Source: Deltaproteobacteria bacterium
GTDB taxonomy: Bacteria > Desulfobacterota > Syntrophia > Syntrophales > UBA2210
Reading direction: 5' to 3'
NCBI GenBank assembly: GCA_016933965.1
Contig: JAFGTS010000036.1
Location: forward strand, 1-64,000
Length of the DNA: 64,000 bases
The position numbers and the translations under genes are program-made. A model generated the notes under the pieces. That model was not told the origin of the DNA, did not search any database, and saw only the letters and a list, made by a program, of their open reading frames with translations. Positions 42,403 to 51,082 of this stretch are shown piece by piece. Numbering within the stretch: position 1 is the first letter of the stretch; every line of letters begins with the position of its first letter.

Positions 42403-43872
42403 GTGCAATCGATTGCCGACAGTCCCGTCTATCGCGTGGTGAATCCGCGGAGCATCGCCTTCTTCGGGGCATCCAACAACATCGCCGCCATGGGAACGAC
42501 CCAGCTTTCCTCGCTGCGGGCCCTCGGCTTTCCGGGCGCCATTTATCCCGTTCACCCGACGGAGACCGTTGTACAGGGGCTTACCGCGTACCCGACCGTC
42601 ATGGATATACCGGACGTTCCCGACCTTGCCGTGATGACCCTGCCGGCACGCATTATATGCGAGACGATGGAAGCCTGCGGGCAAAAGGGCATCAAACACG
42701 CCATAGTGATCTCAGGAGGCTTCAAGGAATCCGGCGACGAGGGCGCGGAACTCGAAAGAAAACTTGTCGATATCGCCGGGCGTTACGGCATCCGCTTCAT
42801 CGGTCCCAACTGCATCGGTGTGGCCAATCCCCATCAGAAACTCAACACCACGTTCCTCCAGTATGAAGGAAAACCGGGATTCATTGGAATGGCATCCCAG
42901 AGCGGAAGCTTTGTGACCCAGATATTCAATTATCTTGCCCGCTTCGGGCTCGGGTTCAGCACGGCCTTCAGCGTCGGGAACGAGGCGAATATCGATATCG
43001 TCGACTGTATGGAATATCTTGGCGCCTGCCCGCATACCCGGGTGATCGCCATGTATATCGAAGGCATACGGCGCGGCGCAGAGTTCATCAGGGTCGCCCG
43101 TTCCATCGTTCCCCACAAGCCTATCGTCGCCTATTACGTCGGGGGGTCGGAAACGGGCAGTAAAGCTGGATATTCCCACACGGGAGCCATGGCGGGACCC
43201 GATGTCCTCTATGACGGGGTGTTTCGTCAGAGCGGCGTGATCCGTGCCGAGTCGGTGGCGGAGCTTTTCGATTTCTGTGCCGTCCTGGGGCGCCTGCCCG
43301 AACCGGAAGGCCGCGGCGTGGTGATCCAGACCCATTCCGGCGGGCCGGGGGCGGCGGCGGCTGACGCCTGCGGCAGGATGGGGCTTGAGGTGCCCGAACT
43401 GTCGCTGGAGACCATCGAAAAGTTGTCTCCCTACATGCCCAATACGGGAAGTATCCGGAATCCAGTTGATATTACTTACAGCAAGAACTGGAATGACTTC
43501 TTTTCCGATATCCCCCGGGTGTTGCTGGAAGAAAAGAACGCCGCCGTGCTTCTCGCCTATTTTCTCATGCCTTCGGAAATGATCAGGCAGTCCATGGTAC
43601 GTCTCGGTGTTTCCCAGGAGGAGGCCGGAGACAAAAGCAGGGAATTCATCGAGAGCCTCTGTGATTCCTTTGTCGCCCTGGTCAGGGAGAAAGGAAAGCC
43701 CGTGATCGGTTACACCTTCCGCAGTCTGGAAGAGGAGTTCATCAGGGGGCTTCTGGAACGGGGCGTGCCCGTGTTCCCCGGTCCCCATCGGGCCGTCCGG
43801 GCGATCCACGCCCTCGTGGAATATCATGAACGGCGGAAACGCTGGAACACCGGCGACCATGACGCGGCATAA
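42403..43872 (+). CDS. Acyl-CoA synthetase (NDP-forming) alpha-type subunit
   Basis: This protein of about 489 residues resembles the alpha chain of ADP-forming acetate/acyl-CoA synthetases. It has a CoA-binding Rossmann domain (NPRSIAFFGASNNIAAMGTT) and a succinyl-CoA-ligase-like region (GPNCIGVANP, ASQSGSFVTQIFNYLARFGL). The phospho-His motif SHTGAMAG has its His near residue 259. The ATP-grasp beta domain is missing, and no beta gene is adjacent. GTG 42403 is preferred because AGGAG (42391-42395) is seven bases away. ATG 42397 is the alternative. It is divergent from the acyl-CoA dehydrogenase gene. Confidence 0.9.
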   Translation: MQSIADSPVYRVVNPRSIAFFGASNNIAAMGTTQLSSLRALGFPGAIYPVHPTETVVQGLTAYPTVMDIPDVPDLAVMTLPARIICETMEACGQKGIKHAIVISGGFKESGDEGAELERKLVDIAGRYGIRFIGPNCIGVANPHQKLNTTFLQYEGKPGFIGMASQSGSFVTQIFNYLARFGLGFSTAFSVGNEANIDIVDCMEYLGACPHTRVIAMYIEGIRRGAEFIRVARSIVPHKPIVAYYVGGSETGSKAGYSHTGAMAGPDVLYDGVFRQSGVIRAESVAELFDFCAVLGRLPEPEGRGVVIQTHSGGPGAAAADACGRMGLEVPELSLETIEKLSPYMPNTGSIRNPVDITYSKNWNDFFSDIPRVLLEEKNAAVLLAYFLMPSEMIRQSMVRLGVSQEEAGDKSREFIESLCDSFVALVREKGKPVIGYTFRSLEEEFIRGLLERGVPVFPGPHRAVRAIHALVEYHERRKRWNTGDHDAA

Positions 43873-43876
43873 GCAT

Positions 43877-45070
43877 ATGAATGAACCACGCACGGCAGAC
43901 AACTGTATCTATTTCGACAATGCCGCCACGTCCTTTCCCAAGCCGCCGGCGGTCACCGAGGCGGTGGTCGATTACATGACCCGCGTCGGCGGGAACCCGG
44001 GCCGTTCGGGTCATCCTCTGTCGGTGAGGGCGGGTGAGATCGTCTTTTCGGCGCGGGAGGCCGTCGCGTCCCTCTTCGGGGTGTCACACCCCATGCACGT
44101 CATATTCTGCTCCAATGCCACCGAGGCGCTCAACCTCGCCATCCTGGGCATTACCCGTGAAGGCGATCATGTCATTACCACCGGCATGGAGCATAACAGC
44201 ACTTTCCGACCCCTGACGGAGTTGGAGCGGCGGGGAAGGATCACCCTTTCAATGGTGCCCTGCTCGCGCGCGGGGATCATCGACCGTGTCGCCCTGGAAA
44301 AGACCATCACCGGTGAAACACGGCTCATGGTGGTCAACCATGCCTCCAACGTGAACGGGACCGTGCAGCCCCTCCGGGAGATCAGCGCGATATGCAGGAA
44401 AAAGAACATCATCCTGATCGCCGATTGCGCCCAATCCGCCGGCGTTGTCGACATAGACATGGGAGATGACGGCATCGACCTTCTTGCCTTCTCGGGGCAC
44501 AAGGGCCTGTACGGGCCGACCGGCACGGGCGGGCTCGTCATTTCCGACGGGTTCGACGCGTCAATGCTCGTGCCGCTCAAGTATGGCGGGACGGGGAGCT
44601 ACTCGGAAAAACCCATACAGCCGCCCTTCCTGCCCGACCGGTTCGAGAGCGGCACCCTGAACGCCGCCGGCATCAGCGGTATGCTGGCCGGCATCGAGCA
44701 TATACGAAACACCGTTCCTGGCGGCCTGAAGGAGGTTCGGGAACACAAAAAGGCCCTTGTCGCTCATTTCCTTGAAGAGGCTTCGAAGCGGGTTCCCGGA
44801 TTTATCTCCTACACGCCCGCCGACTTGCTCAACACCGGGGTTGTATCATTCAACATCCGGCCCAATGCACCGTCATCGATCGCCGGTATCCTCGCCGACA
44901 CTTACGGGATCATGTGCCGGGCCGGCCTCCACTGCGCCCCTCTCGCTCACCAGACGCTGGGGACCTTTCCCCGCGGAACGGTTCGGTTTTCGTTCAGTAT
45001 CTTCAATACAGTGGACGAGATCGATACGGCCCTCGACGCCCTGGAGGAGATCACCCGGCGGGAGATATGA
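43877..45070 (+). CDS. Cysteine desulfurase family protein (EF2568-like class V aminotransferase)
   Basis: This 397-residue PLP enzyme has IYFDNAATSFPKPPAVTEAV at the start and the PLP Lys209 in FSGHKGLYGPTGTGGL. The candidate persulfide Cys353 lies in CRAGLHCAPLAHQTLGT. The GLHCAP context and direct coupling to DUF3343 match the EF2568-type branch, described with selenium-dependent molybdenum hydroxylase loci, rather than IscS or SufS. The start at ATG 43877 lies just after the preceding stop. In-frame ATG 43859 overlaps it. Its likely role is to mobilise sulfur or selenium, but the acceptor is unknown. Confidence 0.88.
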   Translation: MNEPRTADNCIYFDNAATSFPKPPAVTEAVVDYMTRVGGNPGRSGHPLSVRAGEIVFSAREAVASLFGVSHPMHVIFCSNATEALNLAILGITREGDHVITTGMEHNSTFRPLTELERRGRITLSMVPCSRAGIIDRVALEKTITGETRLMVVNHASNVNGTVQPLREISAICRKKNIILIADCAQSAGVVDIDMGDDGIDLLAFSGHKGLYGPTGTGGLVISDGFDASMLVPLKYGGTGSYSEKPIQPPFLPDRFESGTLNAAGISGMLAGIEHIRNTVPGGLKEVREHKKALVAHFLEEASKRVPGFISYTPADLLNTGVVSFNIRPNAPSSIAGILADTYGIMCRAGLHCAPLAHQTLGTFPRGTVRFSFSIFNTVDEIDTALDALEEITRREI

Positions 45071-45072
45071 AC

Positions 45073-45306
45073 ATGTCGGAATACCTGGTCGTGCTTTTTC
45101 ACTCCACCAATTATGCAGTGTGGGCCTCAGATACCCTGAAGAGATCGGACATCTGGTATAAGATGGTCCCCGTCCCCCGTCACCTGAGTTCCGATTGCGG
45201 TTCCTGTGTCCTTCTGCGAAAGGATGATGAGCAAAGGGTCCGGACGCTACTTGACGAAAGAGGTATCGAGTACGACCGGTTCGCCGCGTTTGAATATCCT
45301 GACTGA
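45073..45306 (+). CDS. DUF3343 family protein
   Basis: This 77-residue protein has the family layout: YLVVLFHSTNYAVWASDTLK, then MVPVPRHLSSDCGSCVLLRK, a small ferredoxin-like fold with a conserved Ser-x-x-Cys-Gly. ATG 45073 is eight bases after GGAG. ATG 45067 overlaps the previous stop. Such genes recur next to EF2568-type cysteine desulfurases and YedF/SelD-type selenium genes. The conserved Cys may accept persulfide or selenide from the upstream enzyme, which is an inference. Confidence 0.82.
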   Translation: MSEYLVVLFHSTNYAVWASDTLKRSDIWYKMVPVPRHLSSDCGSCVLLRKDDEQRVRTLLDERGIEYDRFAAFEYPD

Positions 45307-45732
45307 CCGGGTTCACCCTGTTGGGGAAAGATGCACTTGTCAAACTTTTTATTGGAATATCAATAACATATTTTGTTATCCATGCAATTTCTTGTCTGTC
45401 TGAATCTTTTTCAGCTAATCAACCGATACACATCATGTTTGAGAAAAACAGGAACTGTGAAGATGTTTATTGAGAAAATTCGTCTTATTATTTGTTATTA
45501 CAGATAAAATCGGAACAAGCCAATCCCGCTCAATTTCCTTATCTACAATTTTTGTAGGCAAAAATCAGAAGCCACAGCAAACAATGATGTTCCCACAGGA
45601 ACATTATCCCTACAGCAATGCTGCCAAGTGATTGATATTATGCGTATAGAATTTTTATTATGGAAAACTACCGATAAGGCATGACTCGTGCACATCAATA
45701 CATCAAATAATAGCATCAAGGGGGCAAGAATA
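45307..45732. other. AT-rich intergenic region with several inverted repeats
   Basis: No credible gene was found in these 426 bases, which are clearly more AT-rich than the flanking genes. Three short perfect inverted repeats stand out: ATAACA/TGTTAT (45363-45379), CTACAA/TTGTAG (45543-45557) and ATGTTCC/GGAACAT (45587-45604). None is followed by a T-run, so they may be operators or RNA hairpins in the leader of the downstream ATPase gene. No convincing -35/-10 pair was identified. Confidence 0.5.
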
Positions 45733-47997
45733 ATGTATCGAGATGTCATATTAGAGTTGAGGGACGGTCGAAGAGAATCCGGAATTCTCTCGCATGATTT
45801 TGATCCTCAAGTCGAATCATTGGAAATTATGACTAAGCATGATGGTAAACGGCATAATTATAATTTCTCCGATGTTTGCTGTGTAAAAATGATTCCTGAT
45901 TCGAATTGGATCTTATCTTCAGGCCATCGATGGGTCAACAAATGTATTACCACCATTACGGGTCAGCAGTATGTTGTCTATTCTCTTGGTGAGAAAAAAA
46001 GTGATACCGGTTTCTTCGCTTTGAACACAAACAGTAATGGAGATGGTGACTACAAGCTTATTTTTTTCAATTACTCTGCAATTGATAGCCGCGCTCCCAT
46101 AAATGTGATTGAAAATAATCAATCAGAGAATCCGGGAGCCTCGCCGACGCTCTATAAGTATTTGTTCAAGCAGCAGCAACGCGTTGCAAGTGGTCGAAAG
46201 GATGCGAACGAAGCGTTATCATTACCCGAAGATAAAAGTAAAGGGATGTTCTCCAGCCTGTATGATGACATGCAGAAGTTTCGCGTTGGTCAGATTCTGG
46301 TACTTGCTGATCTAATTACGCAAACACAACTCGATGAAACCCTGGAAGAGCAAAAAAATGTAAGGAACAAGAAAATCGGTAAGTTACTTATGGAAAAGAA
46401 AATGATAACCGAGGAGCAGCTTCTGAAGGCTCTGGCTATCAAACTGAGGATGAAGTATGTGGATCTCACGAGAATTATTCCTGATAAGTGTGCCCTTGAT
46501 ATGATACCGGGAAATATTGCCAAGTCTCTCAATGTTATTCCCATTGAAAAGGATGAGGCACGTGTCATTGTTGCAACTGCAGATCCGACAGATATTAGAA
46601 TAGAAGATCTTCTCAGATTCTACACAAGAAAACGGATTGAATTTGTTGTCGCCACATCAAAACAAATAACGGAAGGGATTACTCATTATTATTATGAGGG
46701 TAATTTCGGGGTCAAAGACCTGATTGATGATATCACCGATACTTCCTTGGTGTCTTGGGAAGATGAAAAGGAACAGCAGGATCAAATCAGCGAATCGGAT
46801 TCTTTGATAATCAGTCTTGTGAACAGAATTCTCCGGGAAGCATACCTTCGGGGGTCTTCAGATATCCACTTCGAACCGGGGATGAGAAAGGAACCTTCCC
46901 AGGTCAGATATCGGATCGATGGTGTCTGCAGCGTCGCTCACCATATACCGGCTGTTTACAAGAGGGCGCTTGTGTCGAGAATCAAGATCCTTGCCAATCT
47001 GGATATATCGGAACACCGACGTCCGCAAAGCGGTAAGATCGCCTTGCGATACGGTGCCGAACAGGTCGAATTCAGGGTTGAAGTGACGCCGACCGCCGGC
47101 GGCAATGAGGATGTTGTGCTCAGGGTTCTCAGGTCGTCACGGTTGTTCCAGTTGGAAGAATTGGGATTCAGTGATTACAATCTCCAAACATTCAAGGAAC
47201 TTGTTGAAAAACCATACGGCATGCTGCTCTGTGTGGGACCCACAGGTTCTGGGAAAACAACAACACTTCATGCCGCCTTGGCACATCTGAACACGCCGGA
47301 TCGGAAAATATGGACTGCAGAAGACCCGGTTGAAATCACCCAGCGCGGGCTGCGGCAGGTTCAGGTCAATCCAAAAGTGGGATACTCGTTTCAGGAAGCA
47401 CTGCGGTCTTTTCTGAGATCGGACCCGGATGTCATCATGATCGGGGAGATGAGGGATTCTGAAACGGCGAATACAGCTATAAGTGCGGCATTGACGGGCC
47501 ATCTGATGCTCAGCACGCTTCACACCAACAATGCTCCGGAAACGATTACCCGTCTGATAGAAATGGATATGAATCCCCTGAATTTCGCTGATTCGATACT
47601 GGGGATCCTGGCACAGCGACTGACCAGGAAATTGTGTGACCACTGCAAGGAGGCTTATCATCCCGAGTATGAAGAATATGAGAAAATGATTCAAATCTAT
47701 GGGGCTGACCCTGATTCCACGAACAAATTACCTGTCTATTCCAATGATTTAGTTTTGATGAAGAAACGGGGTTGCGAGCGTTGCGAAGGGACTGGTTATA
47801 AAGGACGGATTACAATTCATGAATTGCTCAAAACATCTCCAGCCATGAAACAGGCGATCAAGAAGAAGAATTCCATAGATGAAATACGGGAACTTGCTGT
47901 TGCGGAAGGTATGAAGACATTGGTGATGGATGGGATTGAAAAGGTATTTGCCGGTCTTACTGATCTTGAACAAGTCATGAAAGCGGTTATCAAGTAA
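45733..47997 (+). CDS. GspE/PilB-type secretion ATPase with unusual N-terminal domain
   Basis: This 754-residue protein is an ATPase of the type II secretion/type IV pilus family. Residues about 1-120 form a beta-rich domain (ELRDGRRESGILSHDFDP) that I do not recognise. An MshEN-like domain follows (FRVGQILVLADLITQTQLDE). The motor has Walker A GPTGSGKTTT near 502, the Asp box TAEDPVE, Walker B and His boxes, and the zinc tetracysteine CDHC...CERC (about 634-684). ATG 45733 is eight bases after AGGGGG. No pilus or secretion genes are adjacent. The AT-rich codon use differs from its neighbours and suggests transfer. Confidence 0.92.
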   Translation: MYRDVILELRDGRRESGILSHDFDPQVESLEIMTKHDGKRHNYNFSDVCCVKMIPDSNWILSSGHRWVNKCITTITGQQYVVYSLGEKKSDTGFFALNTNSNGDGDYKLIFFNYSAIDSRAPINVIENNQSENPGASPTLYKYLFKQQQRVASGRKDANEALSLPEDKSKGMFSSLYDDMQKFRVGQILVLADLITQTQLDETLEEQKNVRNKKIGKLLMEKKMITEEQLLKALAIKLRMKYVDLTRIIPDKCALDMIPGNIAKSLNVIPIEKDEARVIVATADPTDIRIEDLLRFYTRKRIEFVVATSKQITEGITHYYYEGNFGVKDLIDDITDTSLVSWEDEKEQQDQISESDSLIISLVNRILREAYLRGSSDIHFEPGMRKEPSQVRYRIDGVCSVAHHIPAVYKRALVSRIKILANLDISEHRRPQSGKIALRYGAEQVEFRVEVTPTAGGNEDVVLRVLRSSRLFQLEELGFSDYNLQTFKELVEKPYGMLLCVGPTGSGKTTTLHAALAHLNTPDRKIWTAEDPVEITQRGLRQVQVNPKVGYSFQEALRSFLRSDPDVIMIGEMRDSETANTAISAALTGHLMLSTLHTNNAPETITRLIEMDMNPLNFADSILGILAQRLTRKLCDHCKEAYHPEYEEYEKMIQIYGADPDSTNKLPVYSNDLVLMKKRGCERCEGTGYKGRITIHELLKTSPAMKQAIKKKNSIDEIRELAVAEGMKTLVMDGIEKVFAGLTDLEQVMKAVIK

Positions 47998-48015
47998 CCG
48001 CCCGTTGTTAGAAGA

Positions 48016-48093
48016 AAAGGGTGGCCCATACTCTTGCCCCAGATTCACCGTCCTCTTGAGCCCTAGAGGAACCCCGGCCACCCTTTCTTTTTT
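48016..48093. terminator. Bidirectional terminator between the GspE-type gene and pal
   Basis: AAAGGGTGGCC (48016-48026) pairs perfectly with GGCCACCCTTT (48076-48086). The long loop contains an inner stem CCTCT/AGAGG. A T-tract follows on the plus strand (48088-48093) and a TTTTC run on the minus strand, so it can serve both convergent genes. Confidence 0.75.
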
Positions 48094-48112
48094 ATATCTG
48101 TCCTTTAATCGC

Positions 48113-48646
48113 TTATTTCATAACCTTGAATTCATCCCTTCGGTTTTGTGCCCAGGATGCCTCGTCATGACCCGGAGCGACAGGCTGCATCTCTCCGTAA
48201 CTCACGGTCGCGATCCTGGCGGCCGCGATTCCGAGGGTGGTGAGATAGGACATGGCTGCGTCGGCGCGCCGCTGGCCGAGAGCGAGGTTATACTCCGTCG
48301 TTCCCCGCTCATCGCAATTACCCTCGATCGATATGGAGAATTCGGGGTGTGCCTGGAGCCACGCGGCCTTCCTCGTCAGCATTTCCCGGGCCTCCGGTTT
48401 CAGGTCATACTTGTCGAAATCAAAAAATATCTTCTCCGACTCGAACAGTTCAATTTCCGACAGAACCGTGGCCTGAATACCCGCCACCGCGGGTTCCGCC
48501 TTTTCCGGTGCCGCTTCCTGGTAAGTGACTGCCGCGGGTGCCGTTGCCGGCTCGCTTGTCACCGCCTGTTTTTTCGCGCATCCCGTTACAATAAGCAATG
48601 CCGACAGAACGAGTGGAAGCGCAATCAGTACAAGTTGTTTTTTCAC
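48113..48646 (-). CDS. pal: Peptidoglycan-associated lipoprotein, OmpA/Pal family
   Basis: Pal links the outer membrane to peptidoglycan. The 177-residue precursor has a lipoprotein signal ending LLIVTGC, an Ala/Glu-rich linker, and the OmpA-like domain with IFFDFDKYDLKPEAREML and ISIEGNCDERGTTEYNLALG, followed by QRRADAAMSYL. This holds the Asp and Arg that bind meso-diaminopimelate. The start is GTG 48646, seven bases after GAGGGG. ATG 48652 is too close to that site. No tol genes are adjacent. Confidence 0.92.
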   Translation of the reverse strand: MKKQLVLIALPLVLSALLIVTGCAKKQAVTSEPATAPAAVTYQEAAPEKAEPAVAGIQATVLSEIELFESEKIFFDFDKYDLKPEAREMLTRKAAWLQAHPEFSISIEGNCDERGTTEYNLALGQRRADAAMSYLTTLGIAAARIATVSYGEMQPVAPGHDEASWAQNRRDEFKVMK

Positions 48647-48750
48647 GTTCATGCCCCTCGGTGTTCTGGGGACACCATGCTTATTCACTGATCAACATCC
48701 ATGGGAAAAAGAAAAATGAGTATGATGTCCCCGGAAATACGATGCTGTTA

Positions 48751-49044
48751 TTAAATTTCCTCAAAACTCGAGATCGTCAGGGTTTTTGCGTCCCCTTCAC
48801 CCTGGACCGTTCCCATTACCTGTACTTTCTTGCCGGCCATTGCAGCAAGTTCTTTCCCCGCGTCGTTCTGGTCGATGAAGTATGAGTTTCCGTCTTCAGC
48901 GACCAGCTGCCCTGATGGATTGACGACACCGATGATCACCATCTCATCAGCAGCACAGACGTTCGTGACCATTGCGGTCGTGAGGAACATCGATACTGCC
49001 GCCAGACAAAACACTACCATCAATACTCTCAAATTCCTTTTCAT
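48751..49044 (-). CDS. Small exported protein, OB-fold-like
   Basis: This 97-residue protein has a Sec signal peptide (about 1-33, ending NVCAADE). It has a short beta-rich mature part of about 64 residues (IIGVVNPSGQLVAEDGNSYF, then GKKVQVMGTVQGEGDAKTLT). The layout resembles periplasmic OB-fold proteins that bind small ligands or oligomers. ATG 49044 has GGGAGG eight bases upstream. It follows the gene at 49070-49384 closely and is likely co-transcribed with it. The function is unknown. Confidence 0.75.
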   Translation of the reverse strand: MKRNLRVLMVVFCLAAVSMFLTTAMVTNVCAADEMVIIGVVNPSGQLVAEDGNSYFIDQNDAGKELAAMAGKKVQVMGTVQGEGDAKTLTISSFEEI

Positions 49045-49069
49045 GCCATTACCTCCCTTTCGAAATAAA

Positions 49070-49384
49070 TTATGAGCTCTCTGCTCCTTTATTACCGGTT
49101 CCATCATCTGATAGTTCACCCGGTTTTCTTGTGATCCTGTACTCTCTGACATCGAGACAGGGCCTCTCGTTGTGCCTGTGTTCAATGATCCCTTCAATTT
49201 CCACAAAACATCGGACATGGGCGGCGAGTTCCCTGTTTTTCTCCACCGGGACGGGGACATATCGCTGTTCCTCTTCTGTGTCGATGACGACCTCGACAAC
49301 CGCACCCGCTCGATCCCACGACCAGGGTACGATTATTCCCCGCACACAGGTAAGCTTTCCCTCGTCTCGCCGTCTTGCATCCAT
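49070..49384 (-). CDS. Hypothetical protein, OB-fold-like
   Basis: This 104-residue protein has no signal peptide. Its core (VRGIIVPWSWDRAGAVVEVV, VRCFVEIEGIIEHRHNERPC) has the alternating beta pattern and Gly placement of an OB barrel. It lies 25 bases upstream of a secreted OB-like protein on the same strand. ATG 49384 is chosen, with GTG 49387 just before it. No ribosome site is obvious, and the function is unknown. Confidence 0.55.
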   Translation of the reverse strand: MDARRRDEGKLTCVRGIIVPWSWDRAGAVVEVVIDTEEEQRYVPVPVEKNRELAAHVRCFVEIEGIIEHRHNERPCLDVREYRITRKPGELSDDGTGNKGAESS

Positions 49385-49528
49385 CACCGTCAGGGTGAAC
49401 CGCTGTTATTGGGGAATTCCATTGCCCGCATCCCGCTGCATCATCCGTTCACGTTACCGGATACACAAAGCATCACCTGTGCCATTTTCATAACTAATTG
49501 ATATTGTGTATAATATTATTTTCGATAG

Positions 49529-49557
49529 AAAAAAACGGAACGCGTGTTCCGCTTTTT
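49529..49557. terminator. Bidirectional intrinsic terminator
   Basis: CGGAAC (49536-49541) pairs with GTTCCG (49546-49551) around a GCGT loop. Seven A precede the stem (49529-49535) and CTTTTT follows it. On the minus strand it would end the sigma-54 activator transcript about 110 bases after that gene's stop. No plus-strand gene reads into it. Confidence 0.7.
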
Positions 49558-49663
49558 GTACGTGGAAGCATGAAACTGGTGATGGAATATCTATCTGGAA
49601 TCGTTGGAGGAATGGGATGATCGGAACATTCTTTCCGATTTCCGTACCGGTGAACGAAAGTTC

Positions 49664-51082
49664 CTATTTATCAGATGGGTGTTTGTTTCCCTTGAAATCT
49701 TCCTTCTGAAAACCGTATTTTTTCATGAGCTTGTGGATCTGGCGGGTCGAAACACCGGCCTGCTCGGCCGTTTTCCGGATATTCCCCCGAAATTCGTAAA
49801 GGAGTGTTCGAAGATACCCTTTTACCGTGGCGTCCCTGGCCTCTGCCAGAGAGCCGGCGGTTCTCGCCACTCCATGATACCCGTTATGGTATTCGTGGGA
49901 CAGTTCCTTGGGAATGCTCGCTACGGTGATGACCTCCGACTTTTCAATAATAAAGGCCCGCTCGATAATATTCTTCAGTTCACGGATGTTTCCCGGCCAC
50001 GAGTAGCGCTGAAAAATTTCTATCACATGGGGATCGATAGTGCTTATCACCTTTGTGTTGATCCGGTTGAGTTCTCTGAGAAAGCTGTCGGCCAGCAGGG
50101 AAATGTCCTCGCTCCGTTCCCGCAGAGGCGGGATCTCGATGGGGAAAACACTGAGACGATAGAAGAGATCGTTCCTGAAAAGGCCCTCTTCGATCATCTC
50201 TTCCAGGTTCGTATTTGTCGCCGCGATGACGCGGACGTCCACGGGGATGTCTATTTCGCTTCCGACCCGTTGCATCGTCTGTTCCTGCAGGACCTGGAGC
50301 AGTTTCACCTGCGCTGAGGGTGTCAGGGTGCCCACCTCATCGAGGAAGATGGTGCCTTTATCGGCGATCTCGAACTTTCCCAGTTTCCGGCGGTCCGCCC
50401 CGGTAAAGGACCCTTTTTCATGGCCGAATAATTCGCTTTCTATCAGGGTGTCCTGAATGGCTCCGCAGTGGACCTGTATGAATTGCTCGTTTGCCCGATT
50501 GCTGTACCGGTGCATGATTCGGGCGAGGACGCTTTTGCCGGTCCCTGTCTCACCGGTTAGAAGAACCGTTGTTTTCATGGGAGCGACGGCCATGAGGTTA
50601 TCGATAGCGCTTTTCATTACCGGACTTTCCGTATGAATGATGTCCATGCTGTCCTGCAGCAGTCTGTTCCGAAGATAATGCAGTTCCGACTTCATGAGAA
50701 GCGTCCGGTACACGCTTTCCGTGATATATTTCAATTCAACCCGGTCGATGGGGCGGGTGATATAATTGCTTGCCCCGCCCTTTACGGCCATGACGGCCTT
50801 TCGAATGTGCTCGGCGGAGGTAAGGACGATGATCTGTGCCGTTGGAAATGCCTGCCAGAAGTTCATCAGTGCCGCTTTGAAATGCGGGTCTTCAGCGTGC
50901 GCCGGTTGGAGGTGTTCCAGAAATTCGATGTCGATGAAGAGGTACTCGCATCGTTTCTTCCTGAACATTTCAATGCATTGTGCCGCGCTTGCCGCCACGT
51001 CGACCCGGTACTCCGCCTGGAAGGACTCCCTGATGGCCTGTACATCTTTCCTGTCGGTCGTTGCCACAAGAATGAGTTTCAT
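49664..51082 (-). CDS. Sigma-54-dependent transcriptional activator (NtrC family)
   Basis: This 472-residue regulator has a receiver-like domain (1-120), an AAA+ domain (about 145-385) and a Fis-type helix-turn-helix (GNIRKTAEQAGVSTRQIHKL). The AAA+ domain has Walker A TGETGTGKSVLA, the sigma-54 loop GSFTGA in place of GAFTGA, Walker B GTIFLDEV and the Arg finger region. In the receiver Asp51 is kept. The acidic pair near residues 7-8 is absent (ILVATTDRKD), and the usual Lys-Pro is Arg-Pro (YITRPID). Phosphorylation control may be altered. No partner kinase is adjacent. Confidence 0.93.
   Translation of the reverse strand: MKLILVATTDRKDVQAIRESFQAEYRVDVAASAAQCIEMFRKKRCEYLFIDIEFLEHLQPAHAEDPHFKAALMNFWQAFPTAQIIVLTSAEHIRKAVMAVKGGASNYITRPIDRVELKYITESVYRTLLMKSELHYLRNRLLQDSMDIIHTESPVMKSAIDNLMAVAPMKTTVLLTGETGTGKSVLARIMHRYSNRANEQFIQVHCGAIQDTLIESELFGHEKGSFTGADRRKLGKFEIADKGTIFLDEVGTLTPSAQVKLLQVLQEQTMQRVGSEIDIPVDVRVIAATNTNLEEMIEEGLFRNDLFYRLSVFPIEIPPLRERSEDISLLADSFLRELNRINTKVISTIDPHVIEIFQRYSWPGNIRELKNIIERAFIIEKSEVITVASIPKELSHEYHNGYHGVARTAGSLAEARDATVKGYLRTLLYEFRGNIRKTAEQAGVSTRQIHKLMKKYGFQKEDFKGNKHPSDK

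Noticed and set aside
49486-49514. Perfect TATAAT at 49509-49514 as a plus-strand promoter
   Set aside because: The -35 region is poor (TTTCAT), and no plus-strand gene lies downstream before the minus-strand activator gene.
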